From contig JAGSPS010000051.1 in the NCBI GenBank assembly GCA_018262315.1, positions 1 through 12,810 on the forward strand: 12,810 nt of DNA. The letters run 5' to 3'. This DNA comes from Deltaproteobacteria bacterium (GTDB taxonomy: Bacteria; Myxococcota_A; UBA9160; PR03). The translations under genes and the position numbers were made by a program. Position 1 is the first letter of the stretch; each line of letters begins with the position of its first letter. Below, one piece after another: positions 5,988-12,483 of the stretch. The notes under the pieces are model-generated. The model was not told where the DNA came from, did no database searches, and was given only the letters and a program-made list of their open reading frames with translations.

Positions 5988-7214
5988 TCAGCGGAACGTG
6001 CGGGTCACGAACAGGAAGAGGCCGAGCCCACAGATCGCCGCCGAGCCGAGTTCGGCGACGCGCCCGTACCAGCGCCCGTCGTGAGCACGGGCGAGCGAGT
6101 GGACCAGCGGCCAGATCAGCGCGACCACGGCGATCTGGCCCACTTCGACCCCTGCGTTGAATCCGAAGAGCGCCGTGACCAGCCGGTCGGTTGGGAGTTC
6201 CATCTCGGCGAGGATGCCCGCGAAACCGAAACCGTGGACGAGCCCGAATGCGAAGGCCACGGCGGCGCGCAGCTGCGCCGGTCGCGAGGTGCGATCCAGC
6301 AGCCCGAAGTGACACCACGAAAAGAGCGCGAGGCCGAGCAGCGTGGACGTCGCCACGGCGCCGGTTCCGGCAAGCGACGCCGCCGCGAGCGCTGCAAGTC
6401 CGACCACGACTACCGCCGGAACCGCGCGCGGCCGACCGCCGAGCAGCCACGAGTTCTCCGCCGCGACGAGCGCGATCGAGAACGCGATCAGCGCCTCGAC
6501 GGCGGCCGGGTCGGGCCGCACCACGCCGAGCACGGCCAACGCGAGCGTGACGCTGTGGCCGATCGTGAAGCCGGTCACGAGGCCCGCCACTTCGCGAAGA
6601 CTCGCCGCGAGCAGCAACAGCGCGAGCACGAAGACGATATGGTCGTAGCCGGTGGCGATGTGCTCGATGCCGAGCACCAGATAGCCGAGCAGGCCCGTGC
6701 CACTCGCGTCCGGTGTGCTCGCAGTTGCGCCGAGTTCGCCGAGCGACCAACTCGCCTGTGCCTCCGAGAGAACCGCCTCGCGCACGCTGCCGTCCGGCAT
6801 CTCGACGCGCGCGAAGTGAAGATGCGACGGCGCGACGTCGAGCAGTAGCGTGCTCGAGACCACCGGCGCTCCTGGATCTGCACATTTCAGGGTCCACTCG
6901 TAGACGACCCAGCCGTCGGGCGCTGCGACCGGGAGCGGTTCCGCGGAAGGCGCGCACGGCTGTCCCCGACTCGACAGGAGAACGCTCTCGGCGAGCAGCC
7001 GGATCAGTGCCGGCTGTTTGTGGGGCTCGAGCACCGGGTCGAGCGCCAGGCGCGTCAGCTCGAGACGCGGGATGCGCACGCGCACGAGCGCGCCGTCGCT
7101 GCTGAGCTTCCAGCTCGAGTAGGAGAGACTGCGCCCGTGTGCCGCCGCGGGACGCGGCGCGAGCGCGCACAGCAGCGCAATCAACACCAAAACGAGATGC
7201 ACGACGCGTTTCAA
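5988..7214 (-). CDS. HupE/UreJ-family membrane protein with exported N-terminal domain
   Basis: This 408-aa protein starts with a signal peptide (basic KRVVH, hydrophobic LVLVLIALLCALA, likely cleavage after PAAA25). Residues 26 to about 170 form an extracytoplasmic domain with Cys87 and Cys111, which could form a disulfide. Several membrane helices follow. The family signature GIEHIATGYDHIVFVLALLLL starts at 182, followed by GFTIGHSVTLAL (216-227, His221) and FGLVHGFGFAG later on. Short HupE/UreJ proteins are linked to nickel or other metal handling; this long form is of unknown function. The start is taken as TTG at 7214, which overlaps the upstream gene's stop in a 4-bp TTGA and supplies the basic n-region. 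GTG at 7202 is the alternative and would shorten it by four residues. It is the last gene of the dehalogenase operon. Confidence 0.88.
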   Translation of the reverse strand: MKRVVHLVLVLIALLCALAPRPAAAHGRSLSYSSWKLSSDGALVRVRIPRLELTRLALDPVLEPHKQPALIRLLAESVLLSSRGQPCAPSAEPLPVAAPDGWVVYEWTLKCADPGAPVVSSTLLLDVAPSHLHFARVEMPDGSVREAVLSEAQASWSLGELGATASTPDASGTGLLGYLVLGIEHIATGYDHIVFVLALLLLAASLREVAGLVTGFTIGHSVTLALAVLGVVRPDPAAVEALIAFSIALVAAENSWLLGGRPRAVPAVVVVGLAALAAASLAGTGAVATSTLLGLALFSWCHFGLLDRTSRPAQLRAAVAFAFGLVHGFGFAGILAEMELPTDRLVTALFGFNAGVEVGQIAVVALIWPLVHSLARAHDGRWYGRVAELGSAAICGLGLFLFVTRTFR

Positions 7215-8083
7215 GGAAGCGTTCTCGCCACGGCGATCGCGGCGCGGCGGCGCAGCTCGTCGAGATAGGCGCGCAGGGCCTCGTCGCCCACGCGCCGCCT
7301 CCACTCGGCGCGCAGCTCCGCTTCGACCTCCGCGAGCTCCGGCGCGCGCGTCGCCTCGCGCGCGACGAGCCGCAGCACGTGGTAGCCGCCCGCCGCACGG
7401 ACCGGATCCGCGACCTCGCCGGGCGCGAGCGCCGCCAGCGCCAGGACCGCCGCGGGCCCCAGGTATTCGCGCAACTTCGCGGCTGGCAGGGGCGCATCGG
7501 GGAGCTTTGCGACGGGTGCGTCGCCGAGTGCTCGCTGCACGTCGTCGGCGGCGTCGCCGTCGCGCAGACGCGCGGCGGCATCGCGCGCACGGGCGAGTGC
7601 GGCGCCGTCGGCGTCGCCGCTGCTGCGCACGAAGACCTGCTCGACGTGCAGGCGCCCCGGTCGCGCGAAGTAGTCGCGGTTCGCGTCGAAGAAGGCGCGC
7701 AGCTCGCCGGCATCCGGCTCGCGCTGATCGGCGTCGGCCGTCACCGACTCGATCACCGCCGCCACCAGGTCGCCCCGCACGCGCCGATCCTGGCGCGCCA
7801 GTCCGAGCTCCAGTGCGCGTTGCACCAGCAGCTCCTCGTCGACGAGGCGATCGAGAACATGACGCTTGTCGGCGTCGTCGACGGCGCTGCGTCGGTCGGA
7901 GACCAACGCTTCCACGGCGCGCTCGTAGTCCGCACGTCGCACCGCCGTCCCGTTCACCGCCGCGACGGCGCCTTCGGGCACCAGGCTCGCCTCGCGCGTC
8001 GGCGCGAGCAATCCCACGGCCGCTGCCGTGAGCCCCGCGAGTGCACCGACGGTGAGCAGCGCGACCGCGCGACGCTCGCTCAA
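7211..8083 (-). CDS. Membrane-anchored parvulin-type peptidyl-prolyl cis-trans isomerase
   Basis: This 290-aa protein has an N-terminal signal anchor (about residues 6-27, AVALLTVGALAGLTAAAVGLL), a SurA-like helical chaperone segment (about 38-140, including VAAVNGTAVRRADYERAVEAL and VLDRLVDEELLVQRALELGL), then a PpiC/parvulin-type domain from about 144 (RLHVEQVFV through GGYHVLRLV) and a charged C-terminal helix. It would fold proteins or isomerise X-Pro bonds on the outer face of the inner membrane. The only plausible start is TTG at 8083, with AGGGG a few bases upstream and a 4-bp TTGA overlap with the dehalogenase stop (8080-8083). Its stop overlaps the HupE/UreJ start in the same manner, so the HupE/UreJ protein is its likely functional partner. 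The parvulin domain looks divergent, so catalytic activity is not assured. Confidence 0.87.
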   Translation of the reverse strand: MSERRAVALLTVGALAGLTAAAVGLLAPTREASLVPEGAVAAVNGTAVRRADYERAVEALVSDRRSAVDDADKRHVLDRLVDEELLVQRALELGLARQDRRVRGDLVAAVIESVTADADQREPDAGELRAFFDANRDYFARPGRLHVEQVFVRSSGDADGAALARARDAAARLRDGDAADDVQRALGDAPVAKLPDAPLPAAKLREYLGPAAVLALAALAPGEVADPVRAAGGYHVLRLVAREATRAPELAEVEAELRAEWRRRVGDEALRAYLDELRRRAAIAVARTLP

Positions 8084-8997
8084 GTCGTCCCCTGCGTCGC
8101 CGCGATGAACCCGACCACGACGCGCGCGAACGCTTCACCGCAGTCTTCCTGCAGGAAGTGACCGCCACCGGCGAGCGTCACGTGCTGCTGTCCGCGCGCA
8201 CCTGGAATGCGCTGCTGGAGTGCGATGTCGCCGCCGCGCGTCACCGGATCGCCGTCGCTGAACGCGGTGAGGAAGGGCTTCTCGAAGCGCTCGAGAACCT
8301 GCCAGGCCGCGCGGTTGGCGGGCGCGGCGGGATCGTCGGGCGCGATCGGCACGAGCAGCGGGAACTGCCGCGCGCCGGACTTGTACGATTCGTCCGGGAA
8401 CGGCGCGTCATATGCCGCGACGACTTCGGGCGGCAACTCGGTCCGCGTTGCGCCTTGCAGGATCTGCCCGGCCGGGAACACGGGCACGTTCTGCGAGAAC
8501 GCGCGCCAGGCCATGAACGCGTCACTCGGCGCGCCGTCGCCCGTCGGCAGGAACGTGTTCGCGGCGACCACGCGCGCAAAACGATCCGGCTCGTCGGCGA
8601 CGAGTCGCAGGCCGAGCAGGCCGCCCCAATCCTGGCAGACGAGCGTGATCCTGCGCAGCTCCAGCGTTTCGACGAACGCGCGCAGCCAGTCGACGTGGCG
8701 CTGGTAGCTGTAGTCGCTGCGCTCCGCCGGCTTGTCCGAGCGACCGAAGCCGACGAGATCCGGGGCGACGACGCGCTGCCCTGCCGCCGCGATCAGCGGG
8801 ATCATCTTCCGGTACAGATAGGACCAGGAGGGTTCGCCGTGCAGGCACAGCACGGGATCGGCAGCGGCCGGTCCCTCGTCGACGTAGTGCACGCGCAAGC
8901 GCGCGCCGTCTTCCGACGGGAGTTCGACGTAGTGTGGCGAGAACGCGTAGCCGGGCAGGCGGGCGAAGCGTTCGTCGGGGGTGCGAAGGATCTGCAA
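8080..8997 (-). CDS. Haloalkane dehalogenase (DhlA-like, alpha/beta hydrolase)
   Basis: This 305-aa protein is close in length and sequence style to Xanthobacter DhlA. The N-terminus MQILRTPDERFARLPGYAFSP parallels the DhlA start. Functional residues visible are HGEPSWSYLYRK (53-64, Glu55), nucleophile Asp123 followed by halide-binding Trp124 in CQDWGG, Trp164 in FMAWRAF as a candidate second halide ligand, Asp250 in FSDGDPVT as the likely acid, and His280 in GGGHFLQE. It should hydrolyse a carbon-halogen bond to an alcohol plus halide; promiscuous or non-halide hydrolases with this motif set also exist. The start is TTG at 8997, with AAGGA (9009-9005) seven bases upstream and homologous start position. 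An ATG at 9018 has no Shine-Dalgarno and adds seven residues. It heads an operon with the isomerase and HupE/UreJ genes. Confidence 0.9.
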   Translation of the reverse strand: MQILRTPDERFARLPGYAFSPHYVELPSEDGARLRVHYVDEGPAAADPVLCLHGEPSWSYLYRKMIPLIAAAGQRVVAPDLVGFGRSDKPAERSDYSYQRHVDWLRAFVETLELRRITLVCQDWGGLLGLRLVADEPDRFARVVAANTFLPTGDGAPSDAFMAWRAFSQNVPVFPAGQILQGATRTELPPEVVAAYDAPFPDESYKSGARQFPLLVPIAPDDPAAPANRAAWQVLERFEKPFLTAFSDGDPVTRGGDIALQQRIPGARGQQHVTLAGGGHFLQEDCGEAFARVVVGFIAATQGTT

Positions 8998-9003
8998 GGC
9001 GAT

Positions 9004-9010
9004 TTCCTTC
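9004..9010 (-). promoter_or_regulatory. Ribosome-binding site that fixes the dehalogenase TTG start
   Basis: GAAGGAA on the minus strand (9010-9004) leaves seven bases to TTG at 8997. The same sequence would fall inside the coding region if translation began at the ATG at 9018, which itself lacks a Shine-Dalgarno. This favours TTG. Confidence 0.65.
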
Positions 9011-9132
9011 CCCGGCATCGGGCGTCGGAGCACTCTAGACGAGCGCCACGACGCCTTCGATGCCCGCGGAGTTCTCGCTCTCCCCGCTCTCGGCTGCGGG
9101 CCGCGGGCGCTGCTCGAGGATGGGCTCCCGGC

Positions 9133-9161
9133 TTGACGTGGGAAAGCGTCCCACTTACGCT
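9133..9161 (+). promoter_or_regulatory. Sigma70-like promoter with internal palindromic operator
   Basis: TTGACG (9133-9138), a 17-bp spacer and TACGCT (9156-9161) make a good sigma70-type promoter pointing at the 84-aa ORF and the DUF6502 gene, with a leader of roughly 70 nt. The spacer holds a perfect inverted repeat, GTGGGA (9138-9143) and TCCCAC (9149-9154), with a 5-bp gap. A second, AGCGT (9145-9149) and ACGCT (9157-9161), overlaps the -10. This placement is typical of a repressor site; the regulator is unknown. Confidence 0.5.
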
Positions 9162-9238
9162 GGACCCCCGCCTCGCCACGGCTCGCCGGGCCCGGGTTGC
9201 GTCGGATCGGGGGCCGCGGCGGAAGAGAGAATTGCACG

Positions 9239-9493
9239 ATGAGCAGCCAGATCTGGCCGAGCCGGCGGGCAGCGGTGAGCGCGTTGGCAGCGGCGCTGTC
9301 GCGCAATCCCGCGGCAGCGCGCGTCTACGGTCCCGTCGACGAATGCGATGTGGTCGACGACATCGGCCAGGAGAGCTGCGGCTTCGAGATCGAGCTCGAA
9401 GGCGTCCACAGCAGTACTCGGGCGCCCGCAGAGTCGAGTCGAGGGAGGCTCCCCTCTTGCAGCGGTTCGTGGCGTTGCCAGCCGCTGGTGTGA
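9239..9493 (+). CDS. Small hypothetical protein, 84 aa
   Basis: This is an unrecognised 84-residue ORF. The N-terminal half is basic and alanine-rich (SSQIWPSRRAAVSALAAALSRNPAAARVYG). The middle is acidic (DECDVVDDIGQESCGFEIELEG), and the C-terminal part is Ser/Arg-rich and looks disordered. It contains four cysteines (C36, C47, C74, C80) and no clear membrane segment. Support for coding comes from a purine-rich GGAAGAGAGA (9221-9230) upstream of the ATG, a good promoter at 9133-9161, and the 1-bp TGATG overlap with the following DUF6502 gene, which lacks its own strong Shine-Dalgarno. It may serve mainly as a leader that couples translation. A minus-strand frame over the same DNA is judged a shadow. 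Confidence is moderate because the C-terminus looks non-conserved. Confidence 0.45.
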   Translation: MSSQIWPSRRAAVSALAAALSRNPAAARVYGPVDECDVVDDIGQESCGFEIELEGVHSSTRAPAESSRGRLPSCSGSWRCQPLV

Positions 9494-10395
9494 TGGACGC
9501 TCGGACCAGATCGGACGTCAGTTTGGCATCCCGCCGGAGCACCACGAGCAAAGCCCGCGTTCCGCCGGCGCTGCTGCGCCAGGCGCTGGAACGTCTGTTG
9601 CGGCCCCTGGTTCGCCTGCTGATCGAGCAGGGTGTGCCGTTCGGCGAGCTCGCCGAGCTGTTGAAGGGCGTCTACGTCGACGTCGCGCTTCGCGACTTTC
9701 CGCTCGAGGGCAAGCAGCCCACCGATAGCCGCGTGACGCTGCTGACTGGTGTCCACCGCAAGGACGTCCGGCGCCTGCGCGGGCAGCCGCACACGCCGCA
9801 GGATCCGCCGCATTCCGTGACGCTCGGGGCGCTGCTGGTCGCGCGCTGGACCGGTACGCCGGGCTTCCTCGACGCCGAGGGCCACCCGCGCCCGCTGCCG
9901 CGCAAGGCACTCCGCCGCGGCAAGAGCTTCGAGAGCCTGGTCGAATCGGTCAGCAAGGACATCCGGCCGCGCGTGGTGCTCGACGAGTGGTTGCGCCTCG
10001 GTGTCGTACGTCTCGACGCCGAGGACCGCGTCTGCCTGAATGCCGAGGCGTTCGTGCCGTCGCGCGGCCTCGATGAGAAGCTCTTCTTCTTCGCGCGCAA
10101 CCTGCACGACCACATCGCCGCCGCCGCGCGCAACGTCGGCGGCCGGCGTCCCGCCTTCCTCGAGCGCAGCGTCTACTACCCCGGCCTCGCGCGGGAGTCG
10201 GTCGCCGAGCTCGCAAAGCTCGCCGCGCGGGTCGGCATGGAGGCGCTCCAGGCCGTGAACCGTCGCGCCCTCGAACTCGTGCACGAGGACGCGGGTGGCG
10301 AGACGGCATCGCAGCGGATGAACTTCGGGCTGTACTTCTACGACGCCCCTGCCGATGATGGCGCGGCGCCGGACGAAGAGAGCGCGCAGAAGTGA
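9493..10395 (+). CDS. DUF6502 family protein
   Basis: This 300-aa protein resembles the DUF6502 family. The N-terminal part, ALERLLRPLVRLLIEQGVPFGELAELLKGVYVDVA (about 31-65), looks like a DNA-binding-type helical domain. It is followed by a winged-helix-like segment with DSRVTLLTGVHRKDVRRL, a GFLDAEGHPRPLPRK region, and a C-terminal half with LDEKLFFFARNLHDHIAAAARNV and a helical tail. The HRKDVRRL segment and overall pattern suggest a regulator-like role, but the family function is unknown to me. The start ATG at 9493 overlaps the stop of the 84-aa ORF (TGATG), pointing to translational coupling. It is convergent with the Gfo/Idh/MocA gene, 97 bp away. The call rests on recognised family sequence style rather than a search. 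Confidence 0.75.
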   Translation: MDARTRSDVSLASRRSTTSKARVPPALLRQALERLLRPLVRLLIEQGVPFGELAELLKGVYVDVALRDFPLEGKQPTDSRVTLLTGVHRKDVRRLRGQPHTPQDPPHSVTLGALLVARWTGTPGFLDAEGHPRPLPRKALRRGKSFESLVESVSKDIRPRVVLDEWLRLGVVRLDAEDRVCLNAEAFVPSRGLDEKLFFFARNLHDHIAAAARNVGGRRPAFLERSVYYPGLARESVAELAKLAARVGMEALQAVNRRALELVHEDAGGETASQRMNFGLYFYDAPADDGAAPDEESAQK

Positions 10396-10411
10396 ACGAA
10401 GCGCACCCGCG

Positions 10412-10481
10412 CCGATCCCTGCATCGCAGTCAGGATTGCGACCAGCCCGCAGACCGCCTCGAGCAGGCGTTGCCGGATCGG
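10412..10481. other. Convergent intergenic region with nested inverted repeats
   Basis: Between the convergent DUF6502 and oxidoreductase genes, CCGATCC (10412-10418) pairs with GGATCGG (10475-10481), and CGCCT (10455-10459) with AGGCG (10465-10469). Together they could form a nested stem. There is no T-tract on either strand, so a bidirectional terminator is possible but weakly supported. Confidence 0.3.
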
Positions 10482-10492
10482 TGTCTTCGCTC

Positions 10493-11515
10493 TCACGCGC
10501 GCACTCGCTCCTTCGGCTCCTGGGTGCCGCGCGGCAACAACCCCGCCGTGCGGTAGACCGCGTCGATCACGCGCATGTTGGCGACCGCGTCGTCGGGTCC
10601 CGTCGGCACCGGCGTCCCGTTGCGCACGTGATCGACGAAAGCGCGCAGCTGGCAGGTGTAGGTCGCCTCGCCGGCTACGCGCTCGCTGTGGCTTCCCGCC
10701 GGCGTTCGCACCGTCACGCGGTTGTAGAACTGCGGCGCGATCGGATTGAAGACACGCACTTCTCCGCGCTCGCCCTCGATGCGCAGCGACAGCTTCAGCA
10801 GCGTGCGCGACCACATCGAGCAGAGCGTCGCGGCGCTCCGTCCGTCGGCGAAGCGGTAGCGCGCCTGCATGCGGCGATCGACCTGCGGCGACCACGACAG
10901 CGCGTCGGCGCCGATGACTTCCGGTTCCGCTTCCGCCATGTGGCGCACCATCGACACGGTGTAGCAACCGGCGTCCATCATTGCGCCGCCCGCGAGATCC
11001 CAGCGCCAGCGGATGTCGTTGCGCAGCAGGCCGATCGGGAAGGCGAGGGCGGCTTCGTAGTGACGCGGTGTGCCGATCGCGCCGCTCGCAAGGATCTCCT
11101 TCACGCGCGCCGCGAGCGGGTGGTAGCGCCAGTGGAAGGCCTCGACTAGCACGCGACCGGTCTCGCGCGCGGCGTCCGCCATCTGCTGCGCCTCCGCCGC
11201 GTTCGACGCGATCGGCTTTTCGCAGAGCACGTGCTTGCCGGCGCGCAGCGCGCGGATCGTCCACTCGAAGTGCAACGCGTTCGGGAGCGGGTTGTAGATC
11301 GCGTCGAGTTCGGGGTCGGCGAGCAGCGCGTCATAGGAATCGTGCACGCGCGGGATGCCGTGTTTCTGCGCGAAGGCGCGCGCCCTGGCGCCGTCGCGCG
11401 CCGCGACGGCCACGACCTGCGCCTCCGCGACGCTTTGGGCGGGCCGGATCAGCGCCATCGGCGCAATCCGCGCGGCGCCGAGGATGCCGAAGCGGAGCGG
11501 AGCCTGGTTCGTCAT
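10493..11515 (-). CDS. Gfo/Idh/MocA family NAD(P)-dependent oxidoreductase
   Basis: This 340-aa protein has an N-terminal Rossmann domain beginning LRFGILGAARIAP (7-19), the family catalytic lysine in EKP (99-101), and the C-terminal alpha/beta domain. Motifs FHWRYHPL (127-134) and GGAMMDAGCYTVSMVRHM (176-193, Asp181/Tyr185) resemble the dimeric dihydrodiol dehydrogenase-like branch rather than inositol dehydrogenase. It would oxidise a sugar, cyclic polyol or dihydrodiol with NAD(P). The start is taken as ATG 11515, giving a short polar leader before the Rossmann strand. GTG at 11548 is an in-frame alternative adding 11 residues; neither has a good Shine-Dalgarno. It lies 132 bp downstream of the PEP-CTERM-like gene on the same strand. 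The substrate is unknown. Confidence 0.88.
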   Translation of the reverse strand: MTNQAPLRFGILGAARIAPMALIRPAQSVAEAQVVAVAARDGARARAFAQKHGIPRVHDSYDALLADPELDAIYNPLPNALHFEWTIRALRAGKHVLCEKPIASNAAEAQQMADAARETGRVLVEAFHWRYHPLAARVKEILASGAIGTPRHYEAALAFPIGLLRNDIRWRWDLAGGAMMDAGCYTVSMVRHMAEAEPEVIGADALSWSPQVDRRMQARYRFADGRSAATLCSMWSRTLLKLSLRIEGERGEVRVFNPIAPQFYNRVTVRTPAGSHSERVAGEATYTCQLRAFVDHVRNGTPVPTGPDDAVANMRVIDAVYRTAGLLPRGTQEPKERVRA

Positions 11516-11647
11516 CTGGGGAGGATACGCCGCCAATCGTTTGGCCACGCGTGCGCTGTCATGGGCGCCGTTCCGGAGCCAGGTGCAACGGACGCACAGG
11601 CAGCGCTCGCCGGACTGCGACGCCGAAGCCGCGCGCGAGCGCGGTGA

Positions 11648-12283
11648 TCAGACGCCGAGTCGACGGCGCGCGCGCCGTCGGCGGGCGACCGACGCCAACG
11701 CGCCGAGGGCCGCGATGGACCCGGACGTCGCGGCCGGCTCGGGAGCGAGCTGGATGTGGTCGAAGTAGACGGTCCACGGATCTCCCGCGTTGCCCGTGTT
11801 CTTCCAGGCGGCGATGTGCACCAGGAGGCCCAGCGCTTCTGCGGGTGCACTCAGGTCCGTCGCGACCGCCGTCCAGACCCCCGTCGTGAGCGAGGTGAGG
11901 GGCGTGTATCCGATCGACGAGACGTCGCAGAGCGCGTTCGAATACCAGTACAAGCCGACGTCCGCGCGTCCCGTCGTGTCGGTGCCGGTCGAGTAGTGCG
12001 AGTACGAGAAGTGGTAGTCGAGCCCCCCTTCGACCGGGACACATTGTTCGACGAACGCTCCGCTCACGCCCCCATACGTGTTCGAGATCGAGATCGATCC
12101 CGAATTCGGGTCGTCGGTGTCGTCGAAGGGATCCCACACTTTGCCGGTACCGACGTTGTCCCAGCCGAGAAGATCGGTGTCGAACTCGCCATTCACCACC
12201 AGACCACCGGCGCTGGCGCCGGCGGCCCCGAAAGCCACGATCGCGAACGTCACGCAGATCCAGGTCCGACTCGTGAGCCTCAT
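11648..12283 (-). CDS. Exported protein with PEP-CTERM-like sorting signal
   Basis: This 211-aa protein has a signal peptide (MRLTSRTW then a hydrophobic core, cleavage probably after GASA25). The mature part begins GGLVVNGEFDTDLLGWDN, an opening typical of carbohydrate-binding-like jelly-roll modules (NGxFExxxxxW), and is rich in Ser, Thr, Gly and aromatic residues. The C-terminus has PEP at 181-183, a hydrophobic stretch (184-199) and an Arg-rich tail (201-208). That is the tripartite layout of PEP-CTERM proteins processed by exosortase. A surface or matrix role is likely. No exosortase gene is in the window. The start is firm: AGGAGGT (12299-12293) is nine bases before the ATG at 12283. 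The Arg-rich tail is encoded by a 20-bp perfect palindrome (11661-11680). Confidence 0.82.
   Translation of the reverse strand: MRLTSRTWICVTFAIVAFGAAGASAGGLVVNGEFDTDLLGWDNVGTGKVWDPFDDTDDPNSGSISISNTYGGVSGAFVEQCVPVEGGLDYHFSYSHYSTGTDTTGRADVGLYWYSNALCDVSSIGYTPLTSLTTGVWTAVATDLSAPAEALGLLVHIAAWKNTGNAGDPWTVYFDHIQLAPEPAATSGSIAALGALASVARRRRARRRLGV
11661..11680. repeat. 20-bp perfect palindrome at the 3' end of the PEP-CTERM-like gene
   Basis: CGACGGCGCG is followed directly by its reverse complement CGCGCCGTCG. It falls within the codons of the Arg-rich tail, so composition alone may explain it, although it could also form a hairpin near the mRNA 3' end. Confidence 0.6.
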
Positions 12284-12292
12284 CTTGATCCG

Positions 12293-12320
12293 ACCTCCTA
12301 CGGGCTCAGGATGTGCCCGT
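12293..12320 (-). promoter_or_regulatory. Hairpin abutting the Shine-Dalgarno of the PEP-CTERM-like gene
   Basis: On the minus strand ACGGGC (12320-12315) and GCCCGT (12305-12300) form a 6-bp stem with a 9-nt loop, ACATCCTGA. The stem base touches AGGAGGT (12299-12293). The loop contains TCCT, complementary to the AGGA of the Shine-Dalgarno, so a pseudoknot that masks it is conceivable. Pairing is seen; regulation is speculative. Confidence 0.35.
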
Positions 12321-12483
12321 CTTCGAGTTTCGCGCGACGGCGCAACTGTATTGCAGATTGGCGCGATGCGGCGGTGCACGGCGAAGCGCAGCTCGCCGTT
12401 GCCCGCACCGACACCCGTCGGGGCCGCGACGCGAGGATCCCGGGCACTTTGATAGGATGGCCCCCGACGCGGGAGGAAGCGCC

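Noticed and set aside
4009..7713. Single very long minus-strand frame of more than 1200 codons ending in the carotenoid oxygenase
   Set aside because: Upstream of 5343 it is an Arg/Ser-rich shadow of the HupE, isomerase and 105-aa genes. The family N-terminus begins at 5343.
9155..9409. Minus-strand 84-codon ORF opposite the plus-strand small ORF
   Set aside because: No Shine-Dalgarno and low-complexity C-terminus. The plus-strand frame has a promoter, a ribosome-binding site and a TGATG coupling.
8158..9492. N-terminal extension of the DUF6502 frame back across the dehalogenase gene
   Set aside because: The extension is antisense to a clear dehalogenase and lacks domain character. The family-like sequence starts just after 9493.
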